In this document: positions 1 to 6,036 of the stretch, piece after piece
How positions within the stretch are numbered: position 1 is the stretch's first letter
Layout of the letters: every line of letters starts with the position of its first letter
IMG/VR virus record: IMGVR_UViG_3300031659_001719
Location: 1-22,189 of that record
Length of the DNA: 22,189 nt
Strand: one strand, 5' to 3'
Origin: a virus
Made by a program: the position numbers and the translations under genes
Notes under the pieces: generated by a model
Told to the model about the DNA's origin: nothing
Seen by the model: the letters and a program-made list of their open reading frames with translations, nothing else
The model's database searches: none

Positions 1-441
1 ACAAAAGGAAAGGGTACATGGGGTAAAGCTGATGCTGACTTAGCCGCTAAAGTTCGTAATGAAGAAGTTGAGCATGAGGGCGTGAATGAATCGTTTAATG
101 CTATGATTAACGATACAATGTTTACTATTGAATTTTCGGAACAACAAGCAGAGGATGGATTTGTGCCGTCTGTTGTAGAATCTTTAGATGTAGATGAATC
201 CAAATTAGGCATTATGCTAAACAAAGGCAAATACAAAAAAGCTGTTGAATTAGTGAAAAAAGAAAGAGACAAAGACAGGTCTCGTAGTGTTGGTTATTGG
301 GCAGCAGAAGTTATCCGTAAATATAGTCTTAACCTAAACCCCAGAGCGCTTGCTAAAATGGTAGAAGAAGAGTATGGTGCAGGCGAGCAAGGCACAGATG
401 AGTTGAACGCAAAGTATAAAAAGGATACTCCAGGACAATGA
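1..441 (+). CDS. Conserved phage protein of unknown function, 5' truncated by window edge
   Basis: The reading frame is open from the first base and has no stop before 439-441, so this is the 3' part of a longer gene. An internal GTG at 82 could be mistaken for the start, but the upstream codons read as sensible protein (KGKGTWGKADADLAAKV) and no ribosome site precedes the GTG. The visible part is hydrophilic and rich in Lys, Glu and Asp, with a helical, charged C-terminal half and no membrane segment or catalytic motif. It overlaps the next gene by 4 nt (ATGA), which suggests co-translation. Position next to other late-type genes suggests a virion or assembly protein, but that is inference only. 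Confidence 0.7.
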   Translation, partial: TKGKGTWGKADADLAAKVRNEEVEHEGVNESFNAMINDTMFTIEFSEQQAEDGFVPSVVESLDVDESKLGIMLNKGKYKKAVELVKKERDKDRSRSVGYWAAEVIRKYSLNLNPRALAKMVEEEYGAGEQGTDELNAKYKKDTPGQ

Positions 442-974
442 TGAAATTTGAGCAATATGTGGATGTAGAGAAAGCTATGTGGTTTATGGAAGCGAATAAC
501 GTTTCATTCGTAGATAATGTGTATCGTCCACTTTCAGAAAGTTACTTTCAATTCTTTCGTGAAGCAAGACGTTACTATAAAGACGGTACGCTGAAAGTAT
601 CTCCGCTTGATGCTCAAATTCTAGATACTAATCTCGGCGAGATGTCAGATTATCAAGGGGAAGAAATTCCTCTTGACTGTCCTCTTGTCGAAGAAGCTGA
701 GCCAGAACTGAATAAGCCAAAGCGTGGTGGTCCAAAGAAGTTCTATGTGTATGTGAAAGACCCATCTACAGGTAATATAAAGAAAGTTACTTGGGGTGAC
801 ACAACAGGACTTAACGTTAAAATTAACAACGTTGCTGCTAGAAAGTCATTTGCAGCTAGATTTAAATGTGATACGAGAAACGATAAAACAAAGGCATTGT
901 ATTGGGCATGTCGCCTACCACGATATGCTAAGATGCTTGGTATGCAAGTTGACAATCCTAGTTCATGGTGGTAA
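438..974 (+). CDS. Putative virion-associated protein with C-terminal RKSF/YWxC motif
   Basis: A 178-residue protein whose last 75 residues are the informative part. A stretch KKVTWGDTTGLNVKIN is followed by RKSFAARFKCD, then KTKALYWACR. This R-K-S-F-x-A-R...C...K-x-x-A-x-Y-W-x-C arrangement recurs, as I recall it, in proteins of T4-type marine phages, where the short domain follows variable N-terminal sequence. The two Cys (near residues 144 and 157) could bind metal or form a disulfide; this is inference. The acidic linker near residues 75-90 is followed by a basic KPKRGGPKK segment. ATG 438 overlaps the previous stop; an adjacent ATG at 441 lies at a better distance from AGGA (432-435) and may be the true start. 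Function is unknown. Confidence 0.75.
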   Translation: MMKFEQYVDVEKAMWFMEANNVSFVDNVYRPLSESYFQFFREARRYYKDGTLKVSPLDAQILDTNLGEMSDYQGEEIPLDCPLVEEAEPELNKPKRGGPKKFYVYVKDPSTGNIKKVTWGDTTGLNVKINNVAARKSFAARFKCDTRNDKTKALYWACRLPRYAKMLGMQVDNPSSWW

Positions 975-977
975 AAA

Positions 978-1412
978 ATGTACGAATATAAATGTAAGAT
1001 GGTCAAGATTATTGATGGCGATACTGTTGACGTTGATATCGACCTTGGCTTTGATATCGTTCTAGCAAATCAAAGAGTTAGACTGTTTGGTATTGACACA
1101 CCAGAATCTAGAACTCGTGATAAGATTGAGAAAAAATATGGATTATTGGCTAAAGATTATGTTAAGAAATTTTTACCACTCAAATCCTACCAAACGCTCG
1201 TCACAGAAAAGGATGATGCGAGAGGAAAGTTTGGAAGGATACTCGGAAAATTTAAAATTTACGACGGTCTTACAGATAGCGAGGTGTTTCTTCATAAAGT
1301 AATGATTCGTGATCACATAGGCGTTGCGTATTTTGGCCAGTCAAAAGATGACATCGAAAATCGGCATTTGAAAAATAGAGAACTGTTGATTGAGAAGGGC
1401 ATAATATTATGA
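978..1412 (+). CDS. Staphylococcal (thermo)nuclease-like protein
   Basis: A 144-aa SNase/TNase-fold protein predicted to cut DNA or RNA in a Ca2+-dependent way. The family signature is complete: IIDGDTVDVDID (Asp13, Asp15) then VRLFGIDTPE with Arg35, Asp40 and Glu43, and later KFGR with Arg87. Arg35, Glu43 and Arg87 correspond to the catalytic trio of staphylococcal nuclease and fall at the same residue numbers. No signal peptide is present, so it should act in the cytoplasm, perhaps on host nucleic acid, unless it is packaged. It starts 3 nt after the previous stop behind a weak ribosome site and overlaps the next gene by ATGA, so it is part of one translational unit. Confidence 0.9.
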   Translation: MYEYKCKMVKIIDGDTVDVDIDLGFDIVLANQRVRLFGIDTPESRTRDKIEKKYGLLAKDYVKKFLPLKSYQTLVTEKDDARGKFGRILGKFKIYDGLTDSEVFLHKVMIRDHIGVAYFGQSKDDIENRHLKNRELLIEKGIIL

Positions 1413-1684
1413 AGCCATATATAGATTGTGAGAGAGTCGGTGATATTTGGTTTCGTGAGTTTGATGATAGTGCTAATGAGCATGAGCTTGAATGGCATCG
1501 TGACAAGAAAGACAGGCTCATAGAAGTCGTCGAAGGCGATGGTTGGATGTTTCAGTATGATAATGACTTACCATTTCTTATAAATAGCACAAATACATTA
1601 TATATACCAAAAGAAACGTTTCATCGTCTTCATAAAGGTAAGAATAGGTTAAAAATTAAAATAGAGGAATATGCTGATGGCTAA
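1409..1684 (+). CDS. Mini-cupin domain protein
   Basis: A 91-residue protein that looks like a single cupin barrel. The first cupin motif is represented by HELEWHRDKKDRLIEVVEG (His25, His30, Glu39 and Gly43) and the second by YIPKETFHRLHKGKN (Pro67, His72, His75, Asn79). His30, Glu39 and His72 or His75 are candidate metal ligands. The pattern of short beta strands ending in LKIKIEE fits the fold. The substrate cannot be read from sequence. It overlaps the nuclease gene by 4 nt and the following gene by 8 nt. Fold confidence is moderate to good; a role as an enzyme rather than a binding or structural domain is uncertain. Confidence 0.65.
   Translation: MKPYIDCERVGDIWFREFDDSANEHELEWHRDKKDRLIEVVEGDGWMFQYDNDLPFLINSTNTLYIPKETFHRLHKGKNRLKIKIEEYADG
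1579..1586 (+). promoter_or_regulatory. Possible T4-type late promoter (TATAAATA)
   Basis: The octamer TATAAATA is the exact consensus of T4 late promoters (gp55-directed). By eye it is the only exact copy I found in the window. It lies inside the cupin gene about 90 nt upstream of the EF-loop peptide and 310 nt upstream of the Ig-like structural gene, in the part of the window that looks late. An AT-rich octamer can arise by chance, so this is a weak call. Confidence 0.35.
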
Positions 1685-1868
1685 AGATATGAATGAAAAA
1701 TTTGCAAAGGTCAGTAAGAAGACTGATGATGGCGATGGCATGGATCCTGTTGGACAAGACGATGCTGATATCGACAACGATGGCGATGTAGATTCTTCTG
1801 ATAAATATCTTAAAAAGCGCCGGGGAGCAATCTCAAAGGCTATTGCTAAACAAGAAGCCAAAAAGTAA
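1677..1868 (+). CDS. Small acidic peptide with one EF-hand/dockerin-type Ca2+ loop
   Basis: A 63-residue protein. ATG 1677 is preferred over ATG 1671 because GAGG at 1664-1667 is 9 nt from 1677 but only 3 nt from 1671. The centre reads DIDNDGDVDSSD (residues 31-42), a perfect 12-position calcium loop with Asp at 1, 3, 5 and 12 and Gly at 6. It is followed by a basic helix KYLKKRRGAISKAI. Similar loop-plus-KYLxKRR segments occur, from memory, at the ends of capsid or prohead-associated proteins of T4-type marine phages. Here it stands alone. A Ca2+-binding virion or scaffold accessory role is inferred. Confidence 0.65.
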   Translation: MAKDMNEKFAKVSKKTDDGDGMDPVGQDDADIDNDGDVDSSDKYLKKRRGAISKAIAKQEAKK

Positions 1869-1897
1869 CTAATTAAAATCAAAAAAGGAAACACGCC

Positions 1898-2470
1898 ATG
1901 GCACTCTGGGGTACATCAGACGCTGACGAAGCAAAACCAAAATATTTAACAGTCGCAGAAAAGAAGCAGGTATATGCTACAGCCGCAGGTTGGCTAGCAG
2001 AGCCTGGTCTATCAACAGGTAATCCAGACGCAGCACCAGAAGTTCTTGCCTGTGTTGGCGGGTTGAACGTTAGTCTTGCTGCCGCTGACATTACAGAAAT
2101 CGAATTCATTACAACTGCCATTGCTGCTGCAACAGCCGCTGCTCTATCAGTTCGTGTTCGGTTCAATGAAGAAGTTGATGTTGTTACTACTGGCGGTACG
2201 CCACAGCTAACTGTAACAAACGATAGCGCTGGTACAAGTACTAGTGTCAACATCGTTCTACCATATGCTTCTGGCACGGGTACAAACGAACTTGTGTTTA
2301 CTCATATATGGTCATCGGGTGAACTACTTGCAACAGATGTTGTATCTGTTGTAGCCAATCCTCTTGCTCTAAACAGTGGTACTATTAAAGACAAGGGCAC
2401 TGCTACCAACTCTACTATTACTAGTCTAGTAGCAATCGGAACAGCAGCCGGTACAATTACAGTATCTTAA
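1898..2470 (+). CDS. Structural protein with SwmB/Ig-like domain
   Basis: A 190-aa protein behind a good ribosome site (AAGGAA, 8 nt). The N-terminus MALWGTSDADEAKPKYL resembles the MALWG-type leader of small virion proteins in T4-like marine phages. Residues about 80-185 form a low-complexity beta-rich domain: VRVRFNEEVDV, then TPQLTVTND, YASGTGTNELVFTH and LALNSGTIKDKG. These are the landmark phrases of the bacterial Ig-like/SwmB family (FSE-VDV, GTPQL-L, SGSGT--L-F, L-L--GTI-D). Such domains are found on cell-surface and virion adhesins. A capsid decoration or fibre-associated role fits, but binding activity is inference. Thr, Ala and Val are abundant; no signal peptide or transmembrane segment is present. 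Confidence 0.7.
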   Translation: MALWGTSDADEAKPKYLTVAEKKQVYATAAGWLAEPGLSTGNPDAAPEVLACVGGLNVSLAAADITEIEFITTAIAAATAAALSVRVRFNEEVDVVTTGGTPQLTVTNDSAGTSTSVNIVLPYASGTGTNELVFTHIWSSGELLATDVVSVVANPLALNSGTIKDKGTATNSTITSLVAIGTAAGTITVS

Positions 2471-2474
2471 TTTT

Positions 2475-2490
2475 TTGTAACATTGTAACA
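2475..2490 (+). repeat. Tandem 8-nt repeat in intergenic gap
   Basis: TTGTAACATTGTAACA is two perfect, contiguous copies of an 8-mer, just after the stop of the Ig-like gene and 13 nt before the next ATG. It lies in one of the few gaps in this block. It could be a protein-binding or mRNA-processing site, or chance. Confidence 0.5.
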
Positions 2491-2503
2491 CTGTGGATTT
2501 ATT

Positions 2504-2878
2504 ATGGAACTAACTGACGAAACATTTTTACTATATGCAGCAAAGTACTATGATAATCCACAGTGTACTAGTCAAGAAGAGTTCGAGGAGGATTTGAAAC
2601 GTATACAATATCTCAAGCGACTCTTCAATCGTTATGATAATTCAGGTGAGTTAAAAGAACGGCTAATACTCAATCATATTATTGTACTCTATAACTGTTT
2701 TGGTTTAGCAGCAACTAATATATTATTTTTAAAACTAGAAGAACACTCTAAAGTTCTAAAGCCGTTTCTTCTTAAACTCAACTTTATGCCAGATTTTGTA
2801 GTATATAACAAACAACGAAAACGAAATACGGACATTGGTATGGATCAGCATGTAATAGAGAAAATTAGGAACATCTAA
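2504..2878 (+). CDS. Conserved T4-type phage protein of unknown function
   Basis: A 124-aa protein, mostly helical. It begins MELTDETFLLYAAKYYDNPQC and continues through FEEDLKRIQYLKRLFNRY, ELKERLILNHIIVLYN and FGLAATNILF. This phrase set, especially the ERLILNHIIVLYN segment, matches a small family I recognise from T4-like marine phages with no assigned function. Some homologues are listed as virion-associated. No catalytic motif is apparent. The start follows GTGGA at a reasonable distance and the stop overlaps the next ATG by 1 nt (TAATG), so the two genes are probably translated together. Confidence 0.8.
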   Translation: MELTDETFLLYAAKYYDNPQCTSQEEFEEDLKRIQYLKRLFNRYDNSGELKERLILNHIIVLYNCFGLAATNILFLKLEEHSKVLKPFLLKLNFMPDFVVYNKQRKRNTDIGMDQHVIEKIRNI

Positions 2879-3369
2879 TGATAGTCGATTTATTTCTAGT
2901 ATACAACATGATTAAAAGACTTGCCACTCCTTTCAGCGAATGGCAAGCGTATAAACTTGGGATAATCGATGAGCGTGGTAAACTACTCAAGAGTAGAAAG
3001 AATTTACGCACAATCAAAGAACGAGATGCCTTTGGTTTATACGATCTAATGATTCTCAAACTAAAACGATTGATTGAGAAGATTCCAGGTGGTAAAACAA
3101 GATTGGGGTCATATGCTGCTGCGTTGTATCTTGTCAAAGAAGGTAAGAATTATACAGATGAAACTTCTGACGAGGTTCTTCAAGAAGGATTCATGAAGCA
3201 CTATACAACACTCTCAGAAGAAAACGATATCAACCTTCGTTTTGAAGAGATTGTCAATACTTCTGGTGGTGGAAATGTTGCTGGTTTGCCACCTGATTCT
3301 CCTCCTGTGTCTAAAAAAGCACAGAAGAAATTGTTGAAACTGAGCCGAAAAGAGTTTGAGGAGAGTTAA
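2878..3369 (+). CDS. Conserved T4-type phage protein of unknown function (TPFxxWxAYKLGIID family)
   Basis: A 163-aa protein. The N-terminal half carries RLATPFSEWQAYKLGIIDE, then a charged stretch and YDLMILKLKRLIEKIPGGK followed by SYAAALYLVKE. These phrases are conserved in the T4-type marine phage gene that normally follows the upstream one, so the pair is syntenic with relatives. The C-terminus is a Gly/Pro linker (residues about 135-147) and a basic tail KKAQKKLLKLSRKEFEES. The N-terminus is hydrophobic (VDLFLVYNMI) but too short for a clear membrane anchor. Function unknown; a structural role is possible given the late context. Confidence 0.75.
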   Translation: MIVDLFLVYNMIKRLATPFSEWQAYKLGIIDERGKLLKSRKNLRTIKERDAFGLYDLMILKLKRLIEKIPGGKTRLGSYAAALYLVKEGKNYTDETSDEVLQEGFMKHYTTLSEENDINLRFEEIVNTSGGGNVAGLPPDSPPVSKKAQKKLLKLSRKEFEES

Positions 3370-3372
3370 CGT

Positions 3373-3858
3373 ATGCCTATTTTCATTTTAATCTTAGTTC
3401 TTATGGGCGTTCTGGGTGGCGTAGGTTATGGCGGTTTCATGTATTATGAAGACACACAAGAACGACTTGCTATCTATGCTGAGAATCAAGCAAAGCTAGA
3501 ACAAGCTGTTGAAACGTCTCAGGCTACAATCAAGCAAATGAATTCTGACATTCAACAGCAACAAGTGTTGAATAAGGAACTTCAAGGCAACCTCACTAAG
3601 GCTACTGCACAACAGGATAAGTTGCGAAAAGTATTATCAAAGCGAGATTTATCAAAAGATGCATTGAGGGATCCAAATAATCTCGAAAAGAGGATGAAAA
3701 ATGCAACTACAAAAGTTTGGGCTCGTATTGAGTCTCTTAGCGGTAACGATGTTCGTCAGCGGATGCTCGACAGGAAAAAAGCTGCCAGCAACCATAATAA
3801 CGCAGACAGAATACCAGTCAAAGCAGATTCAGGAAGCAGCCCCACCAAAGCCGATTGA
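3373..3858 (+). CDS. Inner-membrane spanin (i-spanin, Rz-like)
   Basis: A 161-aa type II membrane protein. Residues about 3-24 form one hydrophobic N-terminal segment (FILILVLMGVLGGVGYGGFM). It is followed by a long Gln/Lys/Glu-rich coiled coil to about residue 95 and a disordered, basic tail. This is the layout of Rz-type i-spanins, which connect the inner membrane to an outer-membrane lipoprotein and fuse both membranes in the last step of lysis. The call is strengthened because the next gene is a lipoprotein starting inside this one in the +1 frame, as in Rz/Rz1. The start sits behind GGAG and 3 nt after the previous stop. Confidence 0.75.
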   Translation: MPIFILILVLMGVLGGVGYGGFMYYEDTQERLAIYAENQAKLEQAVETSQATIKQMNSDIQQQQVLNKELQGNLTKATAQQDKLRKVLSKRDLSKDALRDPNNLEKRMKNATTKVWARIESLSGNDVRQRMLDRKKAASNHNNADRIPVKADSGSSPTKAD

Positions 3859-4111
3859 ACTATACGACGTTGATATCCGGGTTGTAAGCGAAAAGAACAT
3901 CGATGCATTCTTAGAAGAATTTAGAGGTGAGAACGGCCAGTTAGCTATTGTCGCTTTCTCTATTCGTGGTTATCAGAATCTGGCACTAAACGTATCTGAG
4001 TTGGAGAGATATATTCGCCAACAAAAGGAAGTTATTCTTTACTACGAGAAAGCGATTAAACCAGCAGATGACGGATCAAAACCAGACTCAACTCAACAAA
4101 CTTCAAAGTGA
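3701..4111 (+). CDS. Outer-membrane lipoprotein spanin (o-spanin, Rz1-like)
   Basis: A 136-aa precursor with a typical lipoprotein signal: positively charged start, hydrophobic core, then lipobox VSGC with the lipidated Cys at residue 22. The mature part has a short Pro-containing stretch (EAAPPKP) and a helical charged region. It starts 158 nt inside the i-spanin gene in the +1 frame, behind a strong ribosome site (AAAAGAGG, 7 nt). It extends 253 nt beyond that gene, so it is overlapping rather than embedded. Mature length (115 aa) is longer than classical Rz1. It should pair through its C-terminus with the i-spanin in the periplasm. Confidence 0.75.
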   Translation: MQLQKFGLVLSLLAVTMFVSGCSTGKKLPATIITQTEYQSKQIQEAAPPKPIELYDVDIRVVSEKNIDAFLEEFRGENGQLAIVAFSIRGYQNLALNVSELERYIRQQKEVILYYEKAIKPADDGSKPDSTQQTSK

Positions 4112-4484
4112 AGTGAGTAGTATCAAAACTACAGTTGAAACAAATAGACTTCTAGTCGATAGATTAGATAGAGCAATTGAAAAAATGACTGAAATGTCAA
4201 GTCATATTTCAAAGCTACTGGCTGTGCATGAGTCTCGTCTTGAAAATCAAGATGAAAGCATCGGCATTACTCATAAGAGAATTTCAGAATTGCGTGATGA
4301 CCTCAATCACACGATGGAGCGCAATTACGATTCTATCGTGGGAGAGTTTAAAGCTGTCAGAACAATGTTCGAGAAGCACGAGAATCGTATCACCATGCTT
4401 GAAAAATGGAAGTATGGTGTAATCGCCTCTGCTGCTGCTATAGGATTTTTAATGTCCAAGATTGATATTTCTGCTATGTTTTAG
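4068..4484 (+). CDS. XhlA-like coiled-coil, C-tail-anchored membrane protein
   Basis: A 138-aa protein starting inside the o-spanin gene (44-nt overlap). Residues about 5-110 are a heptad-rich coiled coil (LNKLQSEVSSIKTTVE... LEKWKYG). Residues about 117-135 form a single transmembrane helix (VIASAAAIGFLMSKI). Long soluble coil plus one C-terminal membrane helix is the architecture of the XhlA/haemolysin family, which assists a holin in cell lysis. Related T4-type marine phage proteins are generally left unannotated. Being third in a spanin cassette supports a lysis role, but a structural membrane tether is also possible. Confidence 0.65.
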   Translation: MTDQNQTQLNKLQSEVSSIKTTVETNRLLVDRLDRAIEKMTEMSSHISKLLAVHESRLENQDESIGITHKRISELRDDLNHTMERNYDSIVGEFKAVRTMFEKHENRITMLEKWKYGVIASAAAIGFLMSKIDISAMF

Positions 4485-4485
4485 G

Positions 4486-4523
4486 TTGACATTTCTTACA
4501 AACACTGTATAATAGCTATTATA
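4486..4523 (+). promoter_or_regulatory. Sigma70-type promoter with palindrome over the -10 box
   Basis: TTGACA at 4486-4491, a 16-nt spacer ending in TG, and TATAAT at 4508-4513 form a near-perfect host-type promoter. It lies just after the lysis cassette and 33 nt ahead of the primase start. The -10 is the first half of a perfect 16-bp palindrome, TATAATAGCTATTATA (4508-4523), so a repressor could sit on the start-site region. It would launch the replication/nucleotide block. Confidence 0.85.
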
Positions 4524-4555
4524 GCTTATGATGTAAGTGACGTAAGGAAGAACGA

Positions 4556-5560
4556 ATGAATCCTATTGATATGAAGTTTGCTAATCTCTTGTCAAATAGA
4601 CTAGAGAGATTCAGCGTAAAGTCTACTCATCCATACAGGGTCAACTGTCGTTGTCCTATATGTGGTGATTCCCAGAAATCTAAGAGTAAGGCTCGTGGTT
4701 GGATACTCGAAAAAAGTCATGAACTGACTATATTCTATTGTCATAACTGCAACGCAAGTCATAATCTTAAATACTTCCTAAAGTTAGTTGATACTATGCT
4801 ATATAACGACTATGTTTCTGAGCATGGTTTAGAAAAACTATCGACTAAGAAGAAAGAACCTACAGCATTAAACTTCAAGACGCCGAAGTTTCGCAAGCGT
4901 GGTTCTCCTCTCCTCAAAATCAAAAAGATTTCACAACTCATGCCTAATCACAAAGCACGGGTGTATGTTGAATCACGAAAAATCCCCACAAATAAACATT
5001 ATAAACTATACTACGCTCCCAAGTTTGTTGATTGGGTAAATTCACTCGTGCCTGGTAAGCTGGAGATGAAAGAACATTCTCGTCTCATACTACCATTTAT
5101 AGATCAGCGTGGGAGCGTATTTGGATTTCAAGGTCGAGCGTTTGGTTCGACTGAAATAAGATATATAACTATAATGCTAGATGAAAACAAAGAAAAGGTA
5201 TACGGTCTACATGATTTAGACTATAACAGTAAATATTCAGTCGTTGAAGGACCAATTGATAGTTTGTTCCTTGATAATTCTATTGCTATGGCTGGTTCAT
5301 CATTTAAAAGCTTGATGCGTACTGAGAATGCTACTATCGTGTTCGACAACGAACCGAGAAATAAACAAATCGTTGAGAAGATGAATAAGTGTGTCAAAGA
5401 GGGATATAAAGTATGCTTCTGGCCAGACACTCCTGGTAAAGATATAAACGATATGATAATCAGTGGTATGAAATCTGCTGACATTCAACTCATTATAGAT
5501 AGTAATTCATATAGCGGTCTTGAAGCAGAAATGAAATTAATCACTTGGAAAAGAATATGA
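4556..5560 (+). CDS. DNA primase, T4 gp61-like
   Basis: A 334-aa primase that would make RNA primers for lagging-strand synthesis with the phage helicase. The N-terminal zinc ribbon has CPIC (Cys33, Cys36) and YCHNC (Cys62, Cys65). The middle part contains the conserved ILPFIDQRGSVFGFQGRAF stretch typical of DnaG/gp61 cores. The Toprim region carries VVEGPIDSLF (catalytic Glu) and later FDNEPRNK and FWPDTPGKDINDM (acidic metal ligands). Length matches T4 gp61 (about 340 aa). It follows a strong promoter and AAGGAAG site. Its stop overlaps the next start (ATGA), coupling it to the DUF6817-type gene. Confidence 0.9.
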   Translation: MNPIDMKFANLLSNRLERFSVKSTHPYRVNCRCPICGDSQKSKSKARGWILEKSHELTIFYCHNCNASHNLKYFLKLVDTMLYNDYVSEHGLEKLSTKKKEPTALNFKTPKFRKRGSPLLKIKKISQLMPNHKARVYVESRKIPTNKHYKLYYAPKFVDWVNSLVPGKLEMKEHSRLILPFIDQRGSVFGFQGRAFGSTEIRYITIMLDENKEKVYGLHDLDYNSKYSVVEGPIDSLFLDNSIAMAGSSFKSLMRTENATIVFDNEPRNKQIVEKMNKCVKEGYKVCFWPDTPGKDINDMIISGMKSADIQLIIDSNSYSGLEAEMKLITWKRI

Positions 5561-6036
5561 TAGAAGGATTAGAAATACAAATTGACTATCTCTATTCAAT
5601 TGGTGCTGATAAATTGCCACATTCTAAAAAAACACTATTAGAGCATTTAATTGGCACCTCTGATATCTTGAATCATTTTGGTCGTTCTGTCGTTGAACAA
5701 AAAGCAGGACTCTTTCATTCTATTTACGGTACTACCTACTACAAACATTCTAAACAACTTTTCGTAGAGAGAGAAGAAGTTCAGGATATAATTGGTATCG
5801 AAGCTGAAGTTCTTGTTAATATATTTTGTCAAAAGAAAGATAGAACAAATGATATTATTAATAATACAGTTTTACCCGATCCATGGATTACACAACTGAG
5901 ATGGATAGAGTTTGCAAACCTCTTAGAGCAAAAAGACTCTATGAGGAGTGATATATCGCCAACAGTAATCATTAATGATTTTGACTTATCTAGCGAAAAC
6001 GTTAATAAATTAGGTGTATTATTAAATGTTTTATAA
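5557..6036 (+). CDS. DUF6817-type (HD-like) protein
   Basis: A 159-aa protein; ATG 5557 overlaps the primase stop and is preceded by GGAA. It carries the signature I associate with DUF6817: LPHSKKTLLEHLIGTSDIL followed by AGLFHSIYGT and later REEVQDIIGIEAEVLVNIF. The three histidines His22, His30 and His54 sit where HD-superfamily proteins place metal ligands, so a phosphohydrolase or oxygenase-like metalloprotein is possible, but no function is established. The next gene appears to carry a diverged copy of this domain at its C-terminus. Confidence 0.7.
   Translation: MIEGLEIQIDYLYSIGADKLPHSKKTLLEHLIGTSDILNHFGRSVVEQKAGLFHSIYGTTYYKHSKQLFVEREEVQDIIGIEAEVLVNIFCQKKDRTNDIINNTVLPDPWITQLRWIEFANLLEQKDSMRSDISPTVIINDFDLSSENVNKLGVLLNVL

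Noticed and set aside
796-1065. 89-aa plus-strand frame across the 438 and 978 genes
   Set aside because: Overlaps two supported genes in another frame, has no ribosome site and no recognisable content.
1879-2277. 132-aa antisense open frame opposite the Ig-like gene
   Set aside because: It mirrors a low-complexity Ala/Thr/Val gene, has no promoter or ribosome site, and all other genes are on the plus strand.
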